Part shown: piece by piece, positions 25,050 to 32,277 of the stretch
Layout of the letters: each line of letters begins with the position of its first letter
How positions within the stretch are numbered: the stretch's first letter is position 1
Source: Saccharothrix sp. NRRL B-16348
GTDB taxonomy: Bacteria; Actinomycetota; Actinomycetes; Mycobacteriales; Pseudonocardiaceae
Direction of reading: 5' to 3'
NCBI RefSeq assembly: GCF_001280085.1
Contig: NZ_LGED01000102.1
Span: 62,001-126,000 of the forward strand
Length of the DNA: 64,000 nucleotides
The notes under the pieces: model-generated
Database searches by the model: none
What the model was told of the DNA's origin: nothing
What the model saw: only the letters and a program-made list of their open reading frames with translations
Translations under genes and position numbers: made by a program

Positions 25050-25577
25050 GTGGAGATCCGAAAAGGAGACTTGGACGACCTGCCCGCGATCATGGCGATG
25101 CTGGACGGCGCGGTGGCGTGGTTGGACGCCTCCGGTCGCACGGGGCAGTGGGGGAGCGAGCCGTTCTCCGGGCAACCCGGCCGGGTCGAGGGCATCGCCG
25201 AGAAGATCCGCGAGGGCACGGCGTGGATCGCCGAGGTCGACGGCACGCCCGCGGGCGCGATGACGCTCGCGCCCAAGCCACCCCGGTACGTCGAACCGGC
25301 GGCCGAGCCGGAGGTGTACGTGACCCTCCTGGTGACGGCGCGGTCGCACGCCGGCCTCGGTGTCGGCAGCGCGCTGCTGGCGCACGCCGTCGACGAAACC
25401 CGACGCGCCGGCGTCGAGCTGCTCCGCGTCGACTGCTACGCCGGTTCCGACGGCGAGCTGGTCGCCTACTACCGCCGCAACGGGTTCGAGCCGACCGAGC
25501 CGTTCACCGTCGGGACCTGGCCGGGTCAGGTGTTGGCCCAGCGGGTCGGAGCACGGACCCGCACTTCGTCGGAGTAG
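25050..25577 (+). CDS. GNAT-family N-acetyltransferase next to RiPP genes
   Basis: A 175-aa GNAT. It begins MEIRKGDLDDLPAIMAML, and the acetyl-CoA-binding region is LLVTARSHAGLGVGSALL (pattern R/Q-x-x-G-x-G/A is partly degenerate, with HAGLGVG), followed by YYRRNGFEPTEPF. GTG at 25050 has TACCGT six bases upstream and may be leaderless, although it lies just 48 nt after the P450 stop on the same strand. The published biarylitide product is N-acetylated, so this enzyme is a candidate for capping the tripeptide; an unrelated small-molecule acetyltransferase is equally possible. A GC-rich hairpin follows its stop. Confidence 0.8.
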   Translation: MEIRKGDLDDLPAIMAMLDGAVAWLDASGRTGQWGSEPFSGQPGRVEGIAEKIREGTAWIAEVDGTPAGAMTLAPKPPRYVEPAAEPEVYVTLLVTARSHAGLGVGSALLAHAVDETRRAGVELLRVDCYAGSDGELVAYYRRNGFEPTEPFTVGTWPGQVLAQRVGARTRTSSE

Positions 25578-25593
25578 CCACCCGACCGGGTGG
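25578..25593 (+). terminator. Hairpin CCACCC-N4-GGGTGG after GNAT
   Basis: Perfect 6-bp GC stem starting at the first base after the GNAT stop, without a T-tract. It plausibly marks the end of the peptidase-pentapeptide-P450-GNAT unit. Confidence 0.4.
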
Positions 25594-25713
25594 GCGGACC
25601 ACCCCGTTCGGCCGCAATGCGAGGCCCGGCGACCCCGCGCTTCCGCAGATCGGCGTTTCCACGCACCCGGATTCAGCGCATTCGGCGACGATCCGCCTCA
25701 CCCCATCAGGGCG

Positions 25714-25742
25714 TTGGCCACGGGTTTCGGCCCGAGTACGGT
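25714..25742 (+). promoter_or_regulatory. Promoter TTGGCC-N17-TACGGT for amine oxidase
   Basis: TTGGCC (25714-25719) and TACGGT (25737-25742) are separated by 17 bp and lie ~87 bp before the chosen ATG of the amine oxidase. Confidence 0.45.
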
Positions 25743-25828
25743 CGGGACTACTACCGAGGATGGCCACCTCCGCTGCCAACCAGTCCGCGGCACGACCGCG
25801 GGTACGACCGGGTGTGAAGGTGGTCTCC

Positions 25829-27271
25829 ATGCCGTTGGACGTTGTCGACCTGCTCAAGCAAGGATTGCCGGAAAGCTCCGCGCCACGTCGGCGGATCGTC
25901 GTCGTCGGCGCCGGAATGGCCGGGCTCACCGCGGCCATGCTGTTGAAGGAAGCCGGCCACGAGGTGACGATCCTCGAAGGCCAGAACCGGTTGGGCGGGC
26001 GCATCCTCACCCACCGCGGTTTCGCCGGGGACATGTACGGCGAGTTCGGCGCGATGCGATTCCCGCAGCAGCACCCGCTCGTGTCGTGGTTGATCGAGGA
26101 GAAGTTCAAGCTCGCCACCAGACCGTTCCCCATGTACGACGAGGACACGTTCGTGTTCCTCCAGGGAAAGGGCGTCCGGCGCCGGGACTTCAGCGCCGAC
26201 CAGTTCTCGTTCGACCTGCAGCGCGGTGAGGCGGACCGCGCGCCGCACGACCTGCTGCGGCACACCGTGCAGCCGCTGATCGACATCATGGAGCAGGAGG
26301 ACGAAGCCAAGGCGTGGCACCGCCTGCTGACCGACTACGACCGGTACACGCTCCTCGGCTACCTCAAGGAACGCGGCCTCAGCGACGGCGCGCTGGCCAT
26401 GCTCGGCCCGCTGTTCAACCTCGAAGGGCGCTACCACTTCTCCCTCGTCGAGTGGTTCTCGCACTTCTACGAGGACGTGTTCGGCCACCTCGTCTACATC
26501 GTGGACGGCGCGGACTCGCTGCCCCGCGCGTTCGAGACGCTGCTGATGGACGACATCCGGCTCGGCGCCCTGGTGCACGGCGTCGACCAGGACGACAGCG
26601 GGGTGCGCGTGCACTACCGCGCCGGCCGCCGCACGCAGACGATCGAGGCGGACGAGTGCATCGTGACGGTGCCGTTCGCCAGCCTGCGGCACATGGAGAT
26701 CCAAGGGCTCGACCCGGACAAGTGGTACGCCATCCGCAACACCTACTACGGCCGGGCGCACAAGCTGTTCATGCAGTTCAGCGAGAGGTGGTGGGAGACG
26801 GCGTACGGCATCACGCACGGCCTCACCGTGACCGACCTGGCGATCCGCAACATCGTCTACCCGCCCGCCGGTCAGGACACCCGGTTCCGCAAGGGCGTGA
26901 TGATCGCGTCGTACTGCTGGGAGCAGGACAGCATGCCGTACACGCCGCTGGCCGGCGAGGAGAGCGTGATGCAGGCGCTGGAGGACCTGGTCAAGATCCA
27001 CCCGGAGGCGCGCGACACGTTCGAGTTCGGCGTCTACAAGGACTGGGCGCTCGACTGGTTCGCGTGCGGCATCGGCCCCCTGTTCCGGGCGTTCGAGATG
27101 AGCGAGACGTTCTACGAGGACGTGATCCGGCCGGTGAACCGGGTGTGGTTCGCCAACGACGCGTGCGACCGGCGGCACCGGCGGTGGGTGGAAGGCGCGC
27201 TCAAGGCGGCGGTGAAGAACGCCTACGCGATCCACGAGGGACTGCGCGACGAGATGCCCTGGAAGGACTGA
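25829..27271 (+). CDS. Flavin monoamine oxidase / L-amino-acid-oxidase-like protein
   Basis: A 480-aa FAD enzyme. The Rossmann motif IVVVGAGMAGLTAAMLLKEAG is near residues 22-42, followed by the second family signature LEGQNRLGGRILTH. GEFGAMRFP is the usual loop of amino-acid oxidases and monoamine oxidases near the substrate channel, and FANDACDRRHRRWVEGAL is the C-terminal FAD segment. No signal peptide is evident. ATG at 25829 has GAAGGTGG five to six bases upstream; an ATG at 25760 has no ribosome-binding site. The family oxidises primary amines or L-amino acids to imine plus hydrogen peroxide. It has its own promoter, so a link to the RiPP genes is weak. Confidence 0.85.
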   Translation: MPLDVVDLLKQGLPESSAPRRRIVVVGAGMAGLTAAMLLKEAGHEVTILEGQNRLGGRILTHRGFAGDMYGEFGAMRFPQQHPLVSWLIEEKFKLATRPFPMYDEDTFVFLQGKGVRRRDFSADQFSFDLQRGEADRAPHDLLRHTVQPLIDIMEQEDEAKAWHRLLTDYDRYTLLGYLKERGLSDGALAMLGPLFNLEGRYHFSLVEWFSHFYEDVFGHLVYIVDGADSLPRAFETLLMDDIRLGALVHGVDQDDSGVRVHYRAGRRTQTIEADECIVTVPFASLRHMEIQGLDPDKWYAIRNTYYGRAHKLFMQFSERWWETAYGITHGLTVTDLAIRNIVYPPAGQDTRFRKGVMIASYCWEQDSMPYTPLAGEESVMQALEDLVKIHPEARDTFEFGVYKDWALDWFACGIGPLFRAFEMSETFYEDVIRPVNRVWFANDACDRRHRRWVEGALKAAVKNAYAIHEGLRDEMPWKD

Positions 27272-27278
27272 ACCAGGC

Positions 27279-27908
27279 TCAGCGCGGCGTCGCGGAGGCC
27301 AGCGGCACCGGCGTCTCCTGACCGGCCCACGTGCCGGTGAGGACGGCGCCGGTGAGGACGCCGCCGGTGTCGAGGCGCCGGCGGACGGCCAACTCGACGG
27401 TCTCCGTCACGATCAGCGTCGGCTCGCCGCCGGTCACGCGCACGACCGCGCCGGCGGCGGGCGCCTCCGCGAGCCCGTTCGCGGTCACGGCGACGCCCAT
27501 GCTGGGCGCACGGGGTTCGAGCCGGTCGTCGACCTCCACGAACTCCTCGGCCTGGCCGCGCCCGGTGAGGATCGCGTCCGCGAGCGCCGCCGCGTACACC
27601 GGGTCGCCGAACGCGTCGTAGACCCAGCGCTTGCCCAGCACCGAGTGCTCGGTGGTGCCGATCAGCCACGCGTCGGCGCCGTCGAGCGGCGCGTCGCGGT
27701 AGGTCAGGGGCACCTGGTGCACGGGCCCGTCGCCGACCCGCACCAGCAGGGTCTCGATCCCGACCGCGCCGGCCGGGTCGTCGAAGCGGTAGCCCGCCAC
27801 GCGTCGCGGCTCGCCGGTCGGCCCGGTGTGCCAGTCCTGGCCGGGCAGCCAGTCGGCCAGCAGTTCGAGCTTGGTGGGGCTCAGCGTGGCTTTGTGGATC
27901 AGCGCCAT
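27279..27908 (-). CDS. Maltokinase N-terminal cap-like domain protein
   Basis: A 209-aa protein starting MALIHKATLSPTKLELLADWLPGQDW, the typical opening of proteins with the N-terminal cap domain of actinobacterial maltokinase but lacking the kinase part. Typical motifs DAFGDPVYAAALADAIL and TEHSVLGKRWVYD are present. Such proteins are often labelled glucan-branching-like, without proof of enzymatic activity. ATG at 27908 is preceded by TACGAT at exactly six bases and no ribosome-binding site, so it is probably leaderless. It ends 7 nt from the convergent amine oxidase. Function unknown. Confidence 0.75.
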   Translation of the reverse strand: MALIHKATLSPTKLELLADWLPGQDWHTGPTGEPRRVAGYRFDDPAGAVGIETLLVRVGDGPVHQVPLTYRDAPLDGADAWLIGTTEHSVLGKRWVYDAFGDPVYAAALADAILTGRGQAEEFVEVDDRLEPRAPSMGVAVTANGLAEAPAAGAVVRVTGGEPTLIVTETVELAVRRRLDTGGVLTGAVLTGTWAGQETPVPLASATPR

Positions 27909-27914
27909 GCGGTC

Positions 27915-27920
27915 ATCGTA
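27915..27920 (-). promoter_or_regulatory. Leaderless -10 element (TACGAT) of the maltokinase-cap gene
   Basis: On the minus strand TACGAT ends six bases before ATG 27908. Confidence 0.45.
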
Positions 27921-27938
27921 ACGACCGTGATCCACGCG

Positions 27939-28754
27939 CTACCGCGTCACCTGCCCGGCGTCGCGCAGCGCCTCGGCGACGCGGTCCGGCGGCCAGCCCA
28001 GCTCGGCGGCGAGCCGGGCCGCGCCCTCCGGGGTGACGGTGCGGACGAGCGCGCCCAGCACGGTCACGACGTCGGTGCTCGGGCCGCCGGCCATGTCCTC
28101 GGCGAGCTGCGCGAAGAACCGGCGCATCCGGTCCATCCGGGCGCCGGCGGGCGTGCCGGGGTCGAGGATCCCGACGCCGCGCTCGGCCGTGTCGGCGAGC
28201 ATCGCGTTGGTCCGCGCGCTCGTCAGCCACGTCCGCAACCACATGTCGTCGTCGATGGAGTACGTCTCCCGCCGCCGGGCGTCGCGGTCGCGGCGCAGGA
28301 GTTCCAGCCCTTCGAGGTAGCCGACCGCCTTGGACACCGACGCCGGGCTGACCCGCAGCCTGCCGGTCAACTCGGCCGCGGTCAGCGCGCCGGCGTCGGT
28401 CGTGACCAGGCTCGCCAGCACGCGGGCCGCCATGCGCGGCAGCCCCATCCGCACCATCAGCCCGGCGAACTCCTCCGCGAACGCCAGCACCGCGGCCGGG
28501 TCACGGCCTTCCGCGCCGACGGCCGCGGGCGGCTCGTGGTGCGTGGCCGACCTGCGTCGGCGGGCCCGTCGGCGCGTGGCCTGGTGGGCGCGGTCGGCCC
28601 GGTAGTCGCGGGCGCCGCCGTTGCGGCTCACCTCACGCGTGATGGTGGACGTGGGCCTGCCCAGCCGCCGCGCAATCTCCGCGTACCCCAGACCGCGCGT
28701 CAGGCCGGACGCGATGTCACGGCGGTCCTCGTCGGTCAGCCTGCCACCCGGCAT
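27939..28754 (-). CDS. HTH_38-MarR fusion transcriptional regulator
   Basis: A 271-aa regulator with two DNA-binding modules. Residues ~5-70 match the IS30-transposase-type HTH_38: LTDEDRRDIASGL, YAEIARRLGRPTSTITREV, then ADRAHQATRRRARRRR. Residues ~95-190 form a GbsR/MarR-like winged helix (GLPRMAARVLASLV, LTAAELTGRLRVSPASVSKAVGYLEGL). ATG at 28754 has AGGGGG seven bases upstream. It is divergent from an ABC-2 exporter operon across a 223-bp region with repeated ATTGCAACGA and TGCGTTCAC boxes, so it most likely represses that exporter and itself. Ligand unknown. The transposase-like HTH is borrowed; no transposase catalytic domain exists here. Confidence 0.82.
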   Translation of the reverse strand: MPGGRLTDEDRRDIASGLTRGLGYAEIARRLGRPTSTITREVSRNGGARDYRADRAHQATRRRARRRRSATHHEPPAAVGAEGRDPAAVLAFAEEFAGLMVRMGLPRMAARVLASLVTTDAGALTAAELTGRLRVSPASVSKAVGYLEGLELLRRDRDARRRETYSIDDDMWLRTWLTSARTNAMLADTAERGVGILDPGTPAGARMDRMRRFFAQLAEDMAGGPSTDVVTVLGALVRTVTPEGAARLAAELGWPPDRVAEALRDAGQVTR

Positions 28755-28785
28755 CGCCTGCCCCCTCTTCTTGGTGACGCCAGTG

Positions 28786-28857
28786 TGCGTTCACGGACAG
28801 CGCATTGCAACGAGCGCGGCTGAATCATTGCGTTCACCATCAGCCCTATTGCAACGA
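28786..28857. promoter_or_regulatory. Repeat cluster in divergent regulator/ABC promoter region
   Basis: TGCGTTCAC occurs at 28786-28794 and 28829-28837; ATTGCAACGA occurs at 28804-28813 and 28848-28857; a third ATTGC begins at 28827. The three ATTGC boxes are 23 and 21 bp apart, two helical turns, as expected for sites on one face of the DNA. Confidence 0.5.
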
Positions 28858-28977
28858 TTTGAAGCTACACACCAGCTCAAATGTCTGACCCGGCACTTTC
28901 CAGCGTTGTCGCGCGATGAAACGCAACGTAGCTTTCGCTCCCTCGTGAAGATCGACCGGCAAAAGACAGGGGGAGGA

Positions 28978-29874
28978 ATGGCGAGCGAGCAAGTCGTGCT
29001 CGACGTCGAAGACCTGCGCATGCGCTACGGCACGACCGACGTCCTGCACGGCATCACGTTCCAGGCCCACCAGGGCGAGGTGCTGGCCCTGCTCGGCCCG
29101 AACGGCGCGGGCAAGACGACGACGATCGAGATCCTGGAGGGTTTCCGACTGCGCTCGGCGGGCCGGGTGTCGGTGCTCGGCGTCGACCCGGCCCACGCCG
29201 ACGAGCGGTGGCGCGCCCACGTCGGCGTCGTCCTGCAGTCCTGGCGCGACCACGGCAAGTGGCGGGTCCGCGAGCTGCTGCGGCACCTCGGCGTCTACTA
29301 CTCCTGCTACGCCACCGACCAGGTCTCCCGACCGTGGGACCCGGACGAGCTGGTCGCGGCGGTCGGCCTGACCGCGCGGGCGGACGCGAAGATCCGGACG
29401 CTGTCCGGCGGGCAGCGGCGCAGGCTGGACGTCGCCGTCGGCATCGTCGGCCGCCCCGAGCTGCTGTTCCTGGACGAGCCGACCACCGGGTTCGACCCGG
29501 TCGCCCGGCGCGAGTTCCACGAGCTGGTGCGCCGGCTCGCGGCCCAGGACTCGACGACCATCCTGCTCACCACGCACGACCTGGACGAAGCCGAGAAGCT
29601 CGCCGACCGCATCGTCATCCTCGACGGCGGCCGGATCGTCGCCGACGGCACGGCCGACGAGCTGGCGCGGCGCATCGCGGGCGAGGACGAGGTCCGCTGG
29701 ACCCACGCCGGGCAGCGGCACGTGCGGCACGTCCGCGAGTCCACGAAGTTCGTGCACGACCTGTTCCGCCGCCACGGCGACGCGATCACCGACCTGGAGG
29801 TCCGCCAGGCCTCGCTCGAGGACACCTACCTGTCGCTGGTGCGCCGGGTCGAGGCGGAAGGAGCGACCCGGTGA
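28978..29874 (+). CDS. ABC transporter ATP-binding protein (ABC-2 type exporter)
   Basis: A 298-aa ATPase of the DrrA/CcmA type. Walker A is GPNGAGKTTT (~41-50), the Q-loop follows, signature LSGGQRRRLDV (~142-152), Walker B LLFLDEPTTGFDP, and H-loop TTHDLDEAEKL. A C-terminal domain of about 70 residues resembles the regulatory tail of drug/polyketide exporters. ATG at 28978 has the strong GGGGGAGGA. The stop overlaps the permease start as GTGA. Divergent from the HTH_38-MarR regulator, which probably senses the exported compound. Substrate unknown. Confidence 0.92.
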   Translation: MASEQVVLDVEDLRMRYGTTDVLHGITFQAHQGEVLALLGPNGAGKTTTIEILEGFRLRSAGRVSVLGVDPAHADERWRAHVGVVLQSWRDHGKWRVRELLRHLGVYYSCYATDQVSRPWDPDELVAAVGLTARADAKIRTLSGGQRRRLDVAVGIVGRPELLFLDEPTTGFDPVARREFHELVRRLAAQDSTTILLTTHDLDEAEKLADRIVILDGGRIVADGTADELARRIAGEDEVRWTHAGQRHVRHVRESTKFVHDLFRRHGDAITDLEVRQASLEDTYLSLVRRVEAEGATR

Positions 29875-30719
29875 ACCCGACCACGACCGCGTTGCGCGCG
29901 GGCGGGCGGCGCGGCCTGATCGAGCTGCGGCAGTCGCTGACCAACGGCGCGGATCTGTGGAACCACGCGTTCTGGCCCGTGCTGATGCTCGTCGTCACGT
30001 TCTTCCTGCGTGACGTGTCGTTCGGGCAGACGGGGTTCTCCGTCGGCGCCCTCGCGCTGCCCAGCATCCTCGGCATGAACGCCGCCATGGCCATGGTCAC
30101 CATGAGCCAGCTGCTCACCGCCGACCGCGAGGACGGCACGCTGCTGCGGGCCAAGGCCACGCCGAACGGGATGCTCGGCTACCTGGTCGGCAAGCTCGTG
30201 TCCGTGGCCGGTGGGCTCGTCATCGACCTGTCGATCTTCTTGATCCCCGGCGTGTTCCTGGTCTCCGGCCTGGTCACCGGCAGCCTCGACGCGTGGCTGA
30301 CGCTGGCCTGGGTGCTGGCGCTCGGCATGCTGGCCGCCCTGCCCATCGGCGCGGTGCTCGGCTCGGTGTTCGCCACCGCGCGCGGCCAGGGCCTGCTCAT
30401 GCTGCCGATCCTCGCCATGATCGGGATCTCGGGCGTCTTCTACCCGGTCACGGCCCTGCCGGAGTGGGTGCAGTGGGTCGCGCAGGTGTTCCCGGTCTAC
30501 TGGCTGGGGCTCGGCATGCGGTCGGCGTTGCTGCCGGACGCCGCCGTGGCCGTGGAGATCGGCGAGTCCTGGCGACACCTCGAAACGGTCGGCGTGCTCA
30601 CCGCGTGGGCGGTGCTCGGCCTGGTCCTCGCGCCGGTCGTGCTGCGCCGGATGGCACGCCGGGAGTCCGGGTCGAGCGTGGCCGAGCGCCGGGAGAGGTC
30701 CCTCCAACGGGTCAGATAG
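29871..30719 (+). CDS. ABC-2 type transporter permease
   Basis: A 282-aa membrane protein with about six helices (for example FWPVLMLVVTFFL, VSVAGGLVIDLSIFLIPGVFLVSGL, LLMLPILAMIGISGVFYPV). The motif SGVFYPVTALPEWVQWVAQVFPVYW is characteristic of ABC-2 permeases. GTG at 29871 overlaps the ATPase stop, so the two are translated together and form one exporter. It resembles daunorubicin-type DrrB permeases in size and topology. Substrate unknown. Confidence 0.9.
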   Translation: MNPTTTALRAGGRRGLIELRQSLTNGADLWNHAFWPVLMLVVTFFLRDVSFGQTGFSVGALALPSILGMNAAMAMVTMSQLLTADREDGTLLRAKATPNGMLGYLVGKLVSVAGGLVIDLSIFLIPGVFLVSGLVTGSLDAWLTLAWVLALGMLAALPIGAVLGSVFATARGQGLLMLPILAMIGISGVFYPVTALPEWVQWVAQVFPVYWLGLGMRSALLPDAAVAVEIGESWRHLETVGVLTAWAVLGLVLAPVVLRRMARRESGSSVAERRERSLQRVR

Positions 30720-30814
30720 GTGAATGACCCCCACCGAGCGCAACGAAAGGGTGGTTCCGCGCGACCAAACAGATGAGTGCTGGAGCGACGTGCCCCGGAC
30801 CGGAGGGCGTGACC

Positions 30815-32260
30815 ATGACCATCTTCGTCAGCTACACGCGTGCCGACGAGAGCCTGGTGCGCGCCCTCCGGGACGACCTCGGCCGGATGGGGCAGGAGGT
30901 CTGGCTCGACCACGAGATCCACGGCGGCGAGCTGTGGTGGCGCGAGATCATCCGCACCATCCAGGCCGCCCGGGTCTTCGTGTTCGCGCTGTCGCAGGCG
31001 TCCTGGAAGTCGGTGCCCTGCCACGCGGAGTTCGACTACGCGCAGCAGCTCGGCGTGCCCGTGCTCCCGGTGCAGGTCGGGCCGCTGGACAACCTCCGCA
31101 TCCCGATCATGGAACGGCAGCTGGTCGACTACCGGGAGCGCAGCGCGGACGCGATCGTGTCGTTGGCGGGCGCGCTCACCGAGCTGACCGGCCGGCCGCG
31201 CGTGCTGCCGAACCCGATGCCACCGCCGCCGAAGGTGCCGTTCGAGTACCTCTACCGCATCGCCGAGCTCCTCGGGCCGCAGCCGATCTCGCCGGAGCGC
31301 CAGGAGATCATCATCGGCCAGTTGCGGCGGCACCTGCGGACGGAGCGGGACGAGATCGCCCGCGCCGACATCGTGAAGCTGCTGCGCGAGTTCCGCGAGC
31401 GCGGCGAGATCACCAACATGAACTCGCGGGAGATCGACGAGATCCTGGAGACCGTGGAGCCGGGCGAGGGCGAAGGGCTTCCGGAGGGCGTCACCTGGCT
31501 CTCGGCCGCCGACTACTGGCAGCAGAACCCGGTGGTGATCGGCCCGCCGCCGGTTCCGGAGCAGGCGGACGCACCGGACACGTCGACCGCCGAAGGCGCC
31601 GGGGACACGGGCTCCGGGGCGACGCCGGCGTGGCTGCGGAGCGTGGTGGAGGCCGAGGGCCGGCCGGCCGCCGACCTGCCGGCCGCCGACCTGCCGAAGC
31701 CCGCCCAGTCGAAGCCGGACCTGCCGAAGCCCGCCCAGTCGGCGACCCCGCTCTGGTGGGAGGGCGGGAAACCGTCCACAGGGGAACGGACCACGTCACT
31801 GCCGCCCGCCCCGCGCACCGCCACGCCTCAGCAGTCCCCGCCACCGCAGCCCGCACCCCAACCGTTCGCCGCACGCCCACCCGGCCGGAACCCGGCCGAC
31901 GCGAACCAGTCCTGGCCACGACAGCGCGTGCCCCGACAGCCTGCGCCACAAGAACAACAGCAGCCCACCCAACAGCGGCCCACCCAGCAACAGCCCGCGC
32001 CGGAACCACCCGCGTCCCCGCCGTCGAACGACGGCTCCCTCGCGTTCACCGGCGCGGTCCTCGGCGCGACCGGCATCCCGTTCGCGCTGGTGGCGTTGAG
32101 CGGCGGCACCCCGGTCGACTTCCTGGTCGGGGTGGTGGTCCTCATCGGTCTGGTCCTGAGCGTGGTGGCACTGAGGAAGCACGAGCCACGTGCCCGCGCG
32201 TCCGTGGTCATCGCGTCCGCGGGCCTGCTCGGCGTGGTCCTCTGCCTGTTGGCCGGCTGA
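30815..32260 (+). CDS. TIR-domain protein with C-terminal membrane anchor
   Basis: A 481-aa protein. Residues 3-130 are a TIR domain: FVSYTRAD at 4-11, VWLDHEIHGGELWW, VFALSQASWKSVPCHAEFDY. Glu72 is placed like the catalytic Glu of NAD-cleaving TIR domains. Residues ~140-215 are charged helices, then ~215-410 a Pro/Gln-rich linker with tandem DLPKPAQS repeats, and finally two hydrophobic helices near the C-terminus (FALVALSGG, FLVGVVVLIGLVLSVVAL, VVIASAGLLGVVLCLLAG). ATG at 30815 has GGAGGG seven bases upstream; the ATG at 30773 lacks one. It faces the VWA-PP2C-kinase block. A role as signalling adaptor or NADase effector is inferred. Confidence 0.85.
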   Translation: MTIFVSYTRADESLVRALRDDLGRMGQEVWLDHEIHGGELWWREIIRTIQAARVFVFALSQASWKSVPCHAEFDYAQQLGVPVLPVQVGPLDNLRIPIMERQLVDYRERSADAIVSLAGALTELTGRPRVLPNPMPPPPKVPFEYLYRIAELLGPQPISPERQEIIIGQLRRHLRTERDEIARADIVKLLREFRERGEITNMNSREIDEILETVEPGEGEGLPEGVTWLSAADYWQQNPVVIGPPPVPEQADAPDTSTAEGAGDTGSGATPAWLRSVVEAEGRPAADLPAADLPKPAQSKPDLPKPAQSATPLWWEGGKPSTGERTTSLPPAPRTATPQQSPPPQPAPQPFAARPPGRNPADANQSWPRQRVPRQPAPQEQQQPTQQRPTQQQPAPEPPASPPSNDGSLAFTGAVLGATGIPFALVALSGGTPVDFLVGVVVLIGLVLSVVALRKHEPRARASVVIASAGLLGVVLCLLAG

Positions 32261-32277
32261 GCCGACCCGACCTCGGC

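Noticed and set aside
21981-25385. 1134-codon antisense frame over peptidase, pentapeptide and P450
   Set aside because: No domain or ribosome-binding site; sense genes carry clear catalytic motifs.
27939-28754. Reading the HTH_38 regulator as an IS30 transposase remnant
   Set aside because: There is no DDE catalytic domain or terminal inverted repeat, and the rest is an intact MarR-type domain.
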